NCBI RefSeq assembly: GCF_029991245.1
Contig: NZ_JAIVFO010000021.1
Span: 1 to 41,180, forward strand
Reading direction: 5' to 3'
DNA: 41,180 nucleotides
Origin: Xanthobacter autotrophicus
Lineage (GTDB): Bacteria > Pseudomonadota > Alphaproteobacteria > Rhizobiales > Xanthobacteraceae
This document shows positions 34,644-41,180 of the stretch, piece by piece. The notes under the pieces are model-generated. The model saw only the letters and a list, made by a program, of their open reading frames with translations. It was not told where the DNA came from and searched no databases. Numbering within the stretch: position 1 is the stretch's first letter; each line of letters begins with the position of its first letter. A program made the position numbers and the translations under genes.

Positions 34644-35299
34644 GCGAAATCGCCACCGCCTTCAAGCCCTGGACGCGCGCCGAGATGGCGCAGCTCATCG
34701 CCGCCGACATCCCGGACGGCGCCATCGTCAACATCGGCATCGGCATGCCCGAACTGGTGGCGGACTTCCTGCCGCAGGACAAGGAAATCCTGCTCCACAG
34801 CGAGAACGGCATCCTCGGCATGGGCCCCAAGCCCTCGCCCAACGAGGTGGACTACGACCTCATCAACGCCGGCAAGCAGCCGGTGACGCTGCTGGACGGC
34901 GGCGCCTTCTTCGACCACAGCCTGTCGTTCGCCATGATGCGCGGCGGGCATCTGGACATCGCCATCCTCGGCGCCTTCCAGGTGGCGGTGAACGGCGACC
35001 TCGCCAACTGGGCCACCAACGATCCCAACGCCATCCCCGCCGTGGGCGGCGCCATGGACCTCGCGGTGGGCGCCCGCAACGTGTTCGTGATGATGGAGCT
35101 GCTCACCAAGAAGGGCGAATCCAAGCTGGTGGCGCATTGCACCTACCCGCTCACCGGCCTCGGCTGCGTCTCCCGGGTCTATACCGACCACGGCGTCATC
35201 GACATCACCCCCGAGGGCTTCGTGGCGCGCCTGCTGCCGCCGGGCCTGAGCCTCGAGGCGCTGAACGCGCGCGCCGGCATCGGGATCCGCGCCAGCTGA
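34640..35299 (+). CDS. pcaJ: 3-oxoadipate CoA-transferase subunit B
   Basis: This 219-aa beta subunit carries the catalytic glutamate in LLHSENGILGMG (E55), which forms the glutamyl-CoA intermediate. Other family blocks are NIGIGMPELVADFLP, GGAFFDHSLSFAMMRGGHLD and LGAFQVAVNGDLANW. Length matches PcaJ. Its ATG overlaps the pcaI stop by four bases. A perfect 24-bp palindrome follows the stop, which may end or attenuate the transcript before pcaD. Confidence 0.94.
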   Translation: MSEIATAFKPWTRAEMAQLIAADIPDGAIVNIGIGMPELVADFLPQDKEILLHSENGILGMGPKPSPNEVDYDLINAGKQPVTLLDGGAFFDHSLSFAMMRGGHLDIAILGAFQVAVNGDLANWATNDPNAIPAVGGAMDLAVGARNVFVMMELLTKKGESKLVAHCTYPLTGLGCVSRVYTDHGVIDITPEGFVARLLPPGLSLEALNARAGIGIRAS

Positions 35300-35308
35300 G
35301 CCCGAGGC

Positions 35309-35332
35309 GCGGCCGGGGGCGCCCCCGGCCGC
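35309..35332 (+). terminator. Perfect 24-bp GC palindrome after pcaJ
   Basis: The arms 35309-35320 and 35321-35332 are exact complements with no loop, made only of G and C, 9 bp after the pcaJ stop. Without a T-run it is more likely an mRNA-stabilising or attenuating element, or a Rho-linked end, than a classic terminator. Confidence 0.5.
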
Positions 35333-35445
35333 CCATTGCGTCGCACGGCCGGCCCCTTGCGCCGGGGCGGCCGGGCGGCTTTCCTTTGCGCCCCGATTTG
35401 CCCCCGCCCGAGCGGCGGGCGCCCCTTCCAGCCGGAGACCGCCGG

Positions 35446-36246
35446 ATGCCCTTCATCGCCGCCGGAGAGATCACCACCCACTACGCCCTCGAAGGCCCCG
35501 AGAGCGCGCCGGTGCTGCTGCTCGCAAATTCGCTCGGCACCAGCTTCCATGTGTGGGACCCGGTGATGGCCGACCTGGCGGCCGCCTTCCGGGTGCTGCG
35601 CTACGACATGCGCGGCCACGGCCTCACCGATGCGACGCCGCTGCCCGAGGACGGCACCGGCTATTCCATCCCCCTCCTCGCCGCCGACGCGCTGGCGCTG
35701 CTGGATGCCCTCGGCATCGAAAAGGCCCATGCGTGCGGCCTCTCCATCGGCGGCATGGTGGCCCAGCACCTGGCGGCGACCGCGCCGGAGCGGGTGAACA
35801 AGCTGGTGCTGTGCGATACCGCCGCCCTTATCGGCCCCGCCTCGGTGTGGGACGAGCGCATCGCCGGCATCCGCCGCGACGGCCTCGCCGCCATCGCGCC
35901 GGGGGTGATGGGGCGCTGGTTTACCGCACCGTTCCGGGAGAAGGCGCCGCAGCTCATGCGCGGCTACGCCAACATGGTGGCGCGCACCACGCTCGATGGC
36001 TATCTGGGCTGCGCCATGGCGGTGCGCGACGCCGACCTGCGCGCGGCGGCGGCCACCATCACCGCGCCCACCCTCGTCATCGTCGGCGACCAGGACCCGG
36101 CGACACCCCCCGCCTCTGCCGAGGCGCTGGCCGCGGCGATCCCCGGTGCCCGGCTGGAGGTGATCGTGGATGCCTCCCACATTCCCTGCGTGGAGCAGCC
36201 TGCCGCGCTCACCCGCGTGCTGGTACCGTTCCTGACCGCCGCCTGA
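35446..36246 (+). CDS. pcaD: 3-oxoadipate enol-lactonase
   Basis: PcaD hydrolyses 3-oxoadipate enol-lactone to 3-oxoadipate. The 266-aa alpha/beta hydrolase has the nucleophile elbow GLSIGG with S100, the acid D217 in VGDQDPATPP and the base H245 in DASHIPCVEQP. NSLGTSFHVWDP near the oxyanion hole and RYDMRGHGLTD are typical of PcaD. The ATG at 35446 has GGAG 8 bp upstream. It lies 146 bp after pcaJ and is read in the same direction, completing the route. It is not fused to a carboxymuconolactone decarboxylase, as happens in some pcaL genes. Confidence 0.94.
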   Translation: MPFIAAGEITTHYALEGPESAPVLLLANSLGTSFHVWDPVMADLAAAFRVLRYDMRGHGLTDATPLPEDGTGYSIPLLAADALALLDALGIEKAHACGLSIGGMVAQHLAATAPERVNKLVLCDTAALIGPASVWDERIAGIRRDGLAAIAPGVMGRWFTAPFREKAPQLMRGYANMVARTTLDGYLGCAMAVRDADLRAAAATITAPTLVIVGDQDPATPPASAEALAAAIPGARLEVIVDASHIPCVEQPAALTRVLVPFLTAA

Positions 36247-36262
36247 CGGACCGACCAGGGGA

Positions 36263-36295
36263 GGATTGCGCCGCATGTGCGTTGCGGCGTAATCC
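36263..36295 (+). terminator. Strong hairpin between pcaD and bioB
   Basis: GGATTGCGCCGCA and TGCGGCGTAATCC pair over 13 positions (one G-U) around a 7-nt loop, 16 bp after the pcaD stop. There is no T-run. It could end the pca transcript or fold in a bioB leader. Confidence 0.55.
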
Positions 36296-36330
36296 TAGCC
36301 TCCAGATCGAGGCATCTTCAGGAGCAGCGC

Positions 36331-37356
36331 ATGACCACGAGCACCGGGACCGGAACCGCCCCCGCGGCGGAGGGGAGCCAGCTGCGCTCCGACTGGACCG
36401 AGGCCGAGGCCCGGGCGCTCTACGACCTGCCCTTCCCCGAGTTGCTGTTCCGCGCCCAGAGCGTGCACCGCCGCCATTTCGACCCCACCACCGTGGAAAC
36501 CGCGACGCTGCTCTCCATCAAGACCGGCGGCTGCGCGGAGGATTGCGGCTACTGCTCCCAGAGCGCCCACCACGAGACCGGCCTGAAGGCCACCAAGCTC
36601 ATGGGCGTGGAGGAGGTGCTGTCGCAGGCGCAGGCGGCGAAAGACGGCGGCGCCACCCGCTTCTGCATGGGCGCCGCCTGGCGCAGCCCCAAGGATCGCG
36701 ACCTCGACGCCGTCTGCGCCATGATCTCGGGCGTGAAGGCCATGGGCCTGGAAGCCTGCGTGACCCTGGGCATGCTCACCCCCGATCAGGTGACGCGCCT
36801 CGGCGCCGCCGGCCTCGACTATTACAACCACAACATCGACACCTCGCCCGCCTTCTATCCCGAGATCGTCACCACCCGGACCATGGACGACCGCCTCGAC
36901 ACCCTCGCCTCGGTGCGGGCGGGCGGCATCCGCCTGTGCACCGGCGGCATCGTCGGCATGGGCGAGACCGTGGACGACCGCATCGCCATGCTGCTGGTGC
37001 TCGCCACCCTCGATCCCCATCCCGAGAGCGTGCCGCTGAACATGTGGAACGCCATCGAGGGCACCCCGGTGATGGGCAAGGCCGACAAGCCGGACCCCAT
37101 CGCCTTCGTGCGCCTCATCGCGCTGGCGCGCCTCTTGATGCCGCAGAGCATCGTGCGCCTCTCCGCCGGCCGGGACGCCATGAGCGACGAGATGCAGGCC
37201 CTGTGCTTCCTCGCCGGGGCCAATTCCATCTTCACCGGCGACGTGCTTTTGACCACCGGCAATCCGGAGCGGGACAAGGACGCGGCGCTGTTCGCCCGCC
37301 TCGGCATCCGCGCCGCCGCCCCCGCCGGAAGCGAGATGCGCTCCGCCGCGGAGTGA
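36331..37356 (+). CDS. bioB: Biotin synthase
   Basis: BioB is a radical-SAM enzyme that inserts sulfur into dethiobiotin to make biotin. The 341-aa protein carries the SAM-cluster motif CAEDCGYC (C68, C72, C75). Further cysteines for the sacrificial [2Fe-2S] cluster are in [18 protein letters not shown] and [11 protein letters not shown]. The C-terminal [25 protein letters not shown] is typical. The ATG at 36331 has GGAG 6 bp upstream. No other bio genes and no clear BioR-type site (TTATCTATAA) are present, so bioB stands alone here. Its connection to the aromatic genes is probably only position. Confidence 0.95.
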   Translation: MTTSTGTGTAPAAEGSQLRSDWTEAEARALYDLPFPELLFRAQSVHRRHFDPTTVETATLLSIKTGGCAEDCGYCSQSAHHETGLKATKLMGVEEVLSQAQAAKDGGATRFCMGAAWRSPKDRDLDAVCAMISGVKAMGLEACVTLGMLTPDQVTRLGAAGLDYYNHNIDTSPAFYPEIVTTRTMDDRLDTLASVRAGGIRLCTGGIVGMGETVDDRIAMLLVLATLDPHPESVPLNMWNAIEGTPVMGKADKPDPIAFVRLIALARLLMPQSIVRLSAGRDAMSDEMQALCFLAGANSIFTGDVLLTTGNPERDKDAALFARLGIRAAAPAGSEMRSAAE

Positions 37357-37466
37357 TCGCGCCCGGCAAGATGACCCCCAGGATGGTGGCCCCCAAGATG
37401 ACCTCGAAGTGTTGATGGGCCGCCGCGGCGCCGGAAGCCTTTGCGGCTCGCGGCGCGGCCTGTTCG

Positions 37467-39539
37467 TCAGCTCGCGGCGCGGGACGGAAGGCGGATGCTG
37501 AAGATGGCGCCCTCGGACCCGTTGCGGACCGAGAGGCTGCCGCCGTGGTCGCGGACGATGCCGAAGCTCACCGACAGGCCAAGGCCGGTGCCCTTGCCCG
37601 GCGGTTTGGTGGTGAAGAACGGCTGGAAGATCCGGTCCACCACCGCCTCGGGGATGCCGCCGCCAGTGTCGGCGACCTCGATCAGCACCTGCTCCCCCGC
37701 CCCCGCCCTCGCCTCGCGGGCGACACGCACGGCGATGCGGCCGGCGCAGTGCTCCCCCAGGGCGGCCCGGCGCTCGTTGATGGCGTCGCGCGCATTCTGG
37801 AACAGGTTGATGATCACCTGCTCCAGCTGGTCCTGGCGGCAGAGCACTTCGGGCAGGTCGGCCTCGGACGAGGTGGTCACCTCGATCTCGTCCAGGCGGA
37901 AATGGGCGCCCACCACCTGCAGCGCGCCATCCACCGCATGGATGGGCTGCGAGGGCTGAAGCTGCTCCTCGCTCGTGCGGCCGAAGATGCGCATGTGGTC
38001 GATGATGCGGCTCATGCGCACCGTCTGCTGGATGATGCGGTCGAGCTTGGCGGAAAGATGCTCCGCCGGCAGCCCCATCTTCAGGCCCGCCAGCGCGTTG
38101 GACGCCGCCAGCCGGATCACGCCGAGCGGCTGGTTGATCTCGTGGGCGAGCCCCGTCGCCACCTCGCCGAGGGAGGCGAGCTTCGACATCTGGTAGAGCT
38201 TGTTTTCCTCCATCCGCCGCTGGGTGCGGTCCACGGCGAAGACCACCATGTCGTCCCCCTCCCCCGGCGGCGAGGCCCGCTCCATGCCCTGGAGCGGTGC
38301 CACCACCATCTCCACCTCCAGTTCGCGGGTGCCGTCGGACAGATGCTCGTCGCGCAGTTGCGGCTCCTTGAGCCCGCGGACCAGGGCGCGGAAGTGGCCG
38401 CCGGAGAGATAGCGGCGCAGCAGGGGGGAGAGGGTGGGATCGGCGGCGGTGCCCACCTCGCTCGCGCCGGCGGCGGTGACATGCATGACGGCGACCCCCG
38501 GCACGCGGCTGATGGCTTCGAGCACGTTCGCCTCGCGCTGGCGCGCCAGGGCCTGCACTTCATTGGCCTTCAGCCGCTTCTGCAGGTTCAGGTAGCGCCC
38601 GCCCAGGAGAACCACGATGAGCAGCGCAATGGAAAGGCCCAGCGCGGTGCTCCAGATGGCGGCGCGGAACTCGTTCGACTGTTGCTGCACATGGGCCATC
38701 GAATAGGCCACCGTGACCAGGATGGGGTATTTCCCGGACGCGACGGTATATCCCACCCGCGCAACGCCATCGACGACGCTCACCTCTTCATAGGTGGCCC
38801 CGCCGCGCGCGAGGGCGGCCTGGAAGGCCGGGCTCGCGGACACGTCATCGCCGAAGCTGGTGCTCTCGGCGGCCCGGGCCCGCACGATGCCGTCCCGGCC
38901 GACGAGGGCGATCAGCATGCCGTCCTCGGTCCGAAGCTGCTTGTAGAAGTCGATGAAGTCGCTGATGGCGTAGGATGCCACCGCCACGCCCGCAAACCGG
39001 CCGGAGGCATCGACAAGCGGCCGGCTGAGCGGGATTCCCCATTTCTTTGACAAAAGGCCCAGCACCGGCTTGCTGATATCGAGGCCCGCGTGAACCTGCT
39101 CCCGGCCGAGGTGGGCGCGCATGTAGTCGCGCCCCGACAGGTTTTTCTGCTCCATGCCCGCCGTGGGCAGACTGCTCGCGATCAACGCGCCGGCCCTGTC
39201 GGTGACGCTCACCTGCAGCACGGCCGGGGGAAGGCTCAGGCCGCGCAGCATCGCGTGGACCTGCACCGGCGTGGCGGAGGCATCATAGGTAGTGACGAGA
39301 TTCAAGAGCAGAAGGTCGACGGGCGCGATGGCCTGCTCGAAACTGCGCATCAGCAGCGTCGCGGTGCGCCGGGCATTGGCTTCCGCCTCGTCCCGCTCGG
39401 CGCTGCTGTGCAGCTGGTACAGCACGAGCGCAACCACAAAGGGGATGACACCCACGAGGACGACGAGGCCGCCCAGCATCAGCGTGACGGGATCGAAGAG
39501 GCCCCGCAAGCCGTCGCCGCGGGTGTCAGACGCCTTCAT
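37467..39539 (-). CDS. Membrane sensor histidine kinase (Cache-type sensor)
   Basis: The 690-aa kinase has TM1 at about residues 18-42, a large periplasmic double-Cache-like sensor domain (about 45-290; [33 protein letters not shown]), TM2 at about 293-315 and a PAS-like linker (335-440). The phosphoacceptor H466 lies in [11 protein letters not shown] and a C-terminal ATPase follows (N-box [11 protein letters not shown]1 DTGGGIP, G2 GKGTGLGL). The AHEINQP box fits the DctB/FixL-like class. I prefer the ATG at 39539, behind GGCGGCAGGG, overlapping the stop of the upstream receiver gene by 14 bp; 39551 and 39572 are alternatives. The signal is unknown; Cache domains often bind small acids. Confidence 0.9.
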   Translation of the reverse strand: MKASDTRGDGLRGLFDPVTLMLGGLVVLVGVIPFVVALVLYQLHSSAERDEAEANARRTATLLMRSFEQAIAPVDLLLLNLVTTYDASATPVQVHAMLRGLSLPPAVLQVSVTDRAGALIASSLPTAGMEQKNLSGRDYMRAHLGREQVHAGLDISKPVLGLLSKKWGIPLSRPLVDASGRFAGVAVASYAISDFIDFYKQLRTEDGMLIALVGRDGIVRARAAESTSFGDDVSASPAFQAALARGGATYEEVSVVDGVARVGYTVASGKYPILVTVAYSMAHVQQQSNEFRAAIWSTALGLSIALLIVVLLGGRYLNLQKRLKANEVQALARQREANVLEAISRVPGVAVMHVTAAGASEVGTAADPTLSPLLRRYLSGGHFRALVRGLKEPQLRDEHLSDGTRELEVEMVVAPLQGMERASPPGEGDDMVVFAVDRTQRRMEENKLYQMSKLASLGEVATGLAHEINQPLGVIRLAASNALAGLKMGLPAEHLSAKLDRIIQQTVRMSRIIDHMRIFGRTSEEQLQPSQPIHAVDGALQVVGAHFRLDEIEVTTSSEADLPEVLCRQDQLEQVIINLFQNARDAINERRAALGEHCAGRIAVRVAREARAGAGEQVLIEVADTGGGIPEAVVDRIFQPFFTTKPPGKGTGLGLSVSFGIVRDHGGSLSVRNGSEGAIFSIRLPSRAAS

Positions 39540-39909
39540 CCCTGCCGCCATCCAGTTCCGCCAGCGCCGCACACAGGTCCTCGAAGGCCAGCGGCTTGGG
39601 AAAGCACCGCACCACCCCGGCTGCGCGCGCCTGCGCCATATCGCCAGGGGCGGCGTGGCCGGTCATCATCAGGAAATTGATCTTGCGCCCGGGAAAGGTG
39701 TCTTGAACAGCCTTGATCAGCGCGATGCCGTCCATGTCCGGCATGCGCATGTCGGTGAGGACGACACGGATGGCGGGGTCGCGCCGAAGCGTCGCGATGG
39801 CCTCTGCGCCCCGTCCGACCGAAATGGTGGCGTGACCGCGAAAGCCGAGCGCCTCGATCAGCTCGGCGAGGTATTCGGGCTCGTCATCGATGACAAGAAG
39901 CTGGTCCAT
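39526..39909 (-). CDS. Stand-alone response regulator receiver
   Basis: This 127-aa protein is a single CheY-like receiver with no output domain. The acidic pocket is D8-D9 (VIDDE), the phosphorylation site is D53 in LTDMRMPDMDG, the switch residue is T83 (MMTGHA) and the conserved lysine is K105 (PKPL). The start at 39909 is chosen because the first beta strand begins directly after it. It overlaps the kinase gene by 14 bp, so the two are made together. It may act as a phosphate sink or bind a protein partner. Divergent transcription of a second receiver gene suggests a three-part relay. Confidence 0.92.
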   Translation of the reverse strand: MDQLLVIDDEPEYLAELIEALGFRGHATISVGRGAEAIATLRRDPAIRVVLTDMRMPDMDGIALIKAVQDTFPGRKINFLMMTGHAAPGDMAQARAAGVVRCFPKPLAFEDLCAALAELDGGRDEGV

Positions 39910-40243
39910 GCGCCACCGCTCAAGACCATTTCCGGCGCGCATGGCCGGACGTCATCAGGTTGAACCGACCTGAACGGTATGAGCGACGGAGAGAGGCAAC
40001 CCTGCCGGCCCGATTACGCCGCCATCGGATCGAAAAGCCGCCCTGAACTCTGCGAGACCGGAATGCACTGCACAATGAGGCCGTCATGCCGTCAAGGCGA
40101 ATTCAGTTCATATTGGATCGGATTGGGAACACAATTCAATCGCAGCCGAAGGTGCGGCCCCGCGACAGCGGACGGGTGGCATTCTTGCTCTGCTGGTGGA
40201 AATCGGCCAACGCCATGCACGGGACCTGAAACCGGAGGAAAGG
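39910..40243. other. Divergent intergenic region of the signalling genes
   Basis: These 334 bp separate the receiver (minus) from the receiver-MarR gene (plus) and must hold both promoters. A less GC-rich core at about 40099-40140 (AATTCAG ... ACAATTCAAT, with GTTC and GAAC as loose inverted arms) is the likeliest regulatory site. No gene, tRNA or clear terminator is visible. Confidence 0.5.
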
Positions 40244-41056
40244 ATGGACGGCCAGACGGGCGCGGCCCCTCGCGTATTGCTGGTGGACGATGATCCGGAC
40301 ATGCTGGTGGAGTTGCAGGAGGGTCTCGGCATGCTGGGCATTGCCGCCCTGACCGCCGGCACCGCGGTCGAGGCGCTTGATCTCGTCCAGCGCAATGATG
40401 ACCTCAAGGTCATCGTCACCGACCTGCAGATGCCGCGCATCGATGGCATCGAGTTGTTGCAGAAGCTCTCGGTGCAGCGGCGCAGGAATCCCATGGCGGC
40501 CATCGTCATCACTGGCCACGCCTCCCTCGACCGCGCCGTCGGGGCGCTGCGGCTGCAGGCGGTGGATTTCCTGCAGAAGCCGCTCGCCGCCGAAGACGTT
40601 GCCCACGCCATCGCCCGCGCCTTCGCGCTGGTGGAGGACGAGGCTGCCGGGGACAAGACGGCAGCGACGGGGCACATGGCCCGGCCCGATGACCTGCGCG
40701 CCCAATATCTGCGCGTCCAGTATCTGCGCGTGCTCGTGGCCGCCCGCGCCGACCGCGACGCCATCTTCCAGGCGGGCCTGTTTTCCAACCCGGCCTGGGA
40801 GATGATGCTCGATCTCGCGGTGGCGGAGGCGAGCCAGCGGCCGATCTCCGTCAGCAGCCTGTGCATCGCCTCCGGCGCGCCCGCCACCACCGCCTTGCGC
40901 CGCATCGATGACCTGGAGGCGGCCGGGCTCGTGACCCGCACTCCAGACGCCCGCGACCGGCGGCGCATCATCGTCGTTCTCACCGATCTCGGGCGCGAGC
41001 GCATGGAAGCCTTCGTGCGCCGCCAGGCCGACCGCTTCGGCATCACCATGGACTGA
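40244..41056 (+). CDS. Response regulator with C-terminal MarR-like winged helix
   Basis: This 270-aa protein joins an N-terminal receiver (about residues 9-128) to a MarR-like DNA-binding domain (about 180-262). The receiver has D15-D17 (LLVDDDPDM), the phosphorylation site D60 in VTDLQMPRIDG, T90 and K112 (QKPL). The C-terminal part has SVSSLCIASGAPATTALRRIDDLEAAGLVTRTPDARDRRRIIVVLTDLGRE, with the recognition helix and wing arrangement of MarR proteins. This pairing is unusual; common output domains are OmpR, NarL or NtrC types. The linker holds a QYLRV-QYLRV duplication (about residues 154-163). The ATG at 40244 has GGAGG 5 bp upstream. It likely acts with the kinase at 37467. Confidence 0.88.
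   Translation: MDGQTGAAPRVLLVDDDPDMLVELQEGLGMLGIAALTAGTAVEALDLVQRNDDLKVIVTDLQMPRIDGIELLQKLSVQRRRNPMAAIVITGHASLDRAVGALRLQAVDFLQKPLAAEDVAHAIARAFALVEDEAAGDKTAATGHMARPDDLRAQYLRVQYLRVLVAARADRDAIFQAGLFSNPAWEMMLDLAVAEASQRPISVSSLCIASGAPATTALRRIDDLEAAGLVTRTPDARDRRRIIVVLTDLGRERMEAFVRRQADRFGITMD
40702..40731. repeat. 15-bp in-frame tandem duplication
   Basis: CCAATATCTGCGCGT (40702-40716) is followed directly by CCAGTATCTGCGCGT (40717-40731), one base different. It adds one QYLRV unit to the linker between receiver and DNA-binding domain. Confidence 0.9.
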
Positions 41057-41113
41057 GATCCGTCGGCATCTGCCTGCGCGGGCGCCGCCGCCGGAGGAGC
41101 AAGGTCTCCCTGC

Positions 41114-41180
41114 TCCGAGAGCCGGAACGGGTCGGATGGCACCGCGCACGGCCACCACCCGACCCGTTCCGGCTCTCGGA
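41114..41180. repeat. Perfect 22-bp inverted repeat at the window end
   Basis: The arm at 41114-41135 is the exact reverse complement of 41159-41180, with a 23-nt centre. It begins 58 bp after the stop of the receiver-MarR gene and ends exactly at the window edge, so it may be longer. A large terminator, a dispersed palindromic element or one end of a mobile element are all possible. Confidence 0.9.

Noticed and set aside
36247-36330. BioR operator upstream of bioB
   Set aside because: No TTATCTATAA-like palindrome is present; only an unrelated GC hairpin is seen.
40173-40187. Possible sigma-54 promoter before the receiver-MarR gene
   Set aside because: GG and GC can be set 10 bp apart, but the -24 block reads GGGTGG rather than TGGCAC, so the match is too weak.

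Overview
This 41-kb window is GC-rich (roughly 70 percent), densely coded DNA. It most likely comes from a Hyphomicrobiales (Rhizobiales) alphaproteobacterium, with a Xanthobacter/Azorhizobium/Ancylobacter-like member of the Xanthobacteraceae as a reasonable guess. Pointers to this are the hemC / tsaD-gpsA arrangement, a type II glutamine synthetase divergent from a GstI/DUF2735-like small gene, a dispersed intergenic repeat of a kind I remember from rhizobial genomes, and PcaR-like aromatic regulation. Nothing in the window looks like a phage, a transposase, a CRISPR array, an rRNA or a tRNA.

Layout. 1-6578 holds housekeeping genes: hemC (partial, minus), tsaD, gpsA, a class II histone-deacetylase-like amidohydrolase, a small DUF6790-like membrane protein, an ABC1/AarF kinase-like protein and a convergent EI24/CysZ-like membrane protein. 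6803-12162 is a TetR-controlled RND efflux operon with two matching operators. 12183-13350 is a DUF1348 (NTF2-like) gene followed by a second TetR gene. 13373-16255 is a methionine ABC transporter operon (metNIQ) behind a long leader that carries a tiny Met-Met-Met-Cys-Arg reading frame. 16269-17042 is a trans-aconitate methyltransferase gene. 17484-19409 is a nitrogen-control locus: glnII behind a textbook sigma-54 promoter, divergent from a GstI-like gene. A hypothetical protein and a tandem repeat follow.

20161-36246 encodes an apparently complete route from benzoate to succinyl-CoA and acetyl-CoA through catechol. On the minus strand a LysR-controlled unit reads catB-catA-benA-benB-benC-transporter-SDR. 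It brings benzoate in, oxidises it to catechol and carries it to muconolactone. On the plus strand an IclR-controlled unit reads pcaF-catC-pcaI-pcaJ-pcaD and takes muconolactone to central metabolism. An aldo/keto reductase and a diiron-type metallo-beta-lactamase protein lie between the two units. The only candidate for the diol dehydrogenase step is an SDR of FabG type rather than classical BenD type.

36331-37356 is bioB. 37467-41056 is a signalling island: a membrane sensor kinase, a stand-alone receiver, and a divergent receiver fused to a MarR-like winged helix. The window ends in a perfect 22-bp inverted repeat.

The observations I rate highest are the metNIQ leader frame, the glnII/gstI module, the receiver-MarR fusion with its kinase, the split LysR/IclR control of one pathway, and the terminal inverted repeat. 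All functional calls are made by reading the sequence; no database search was run.
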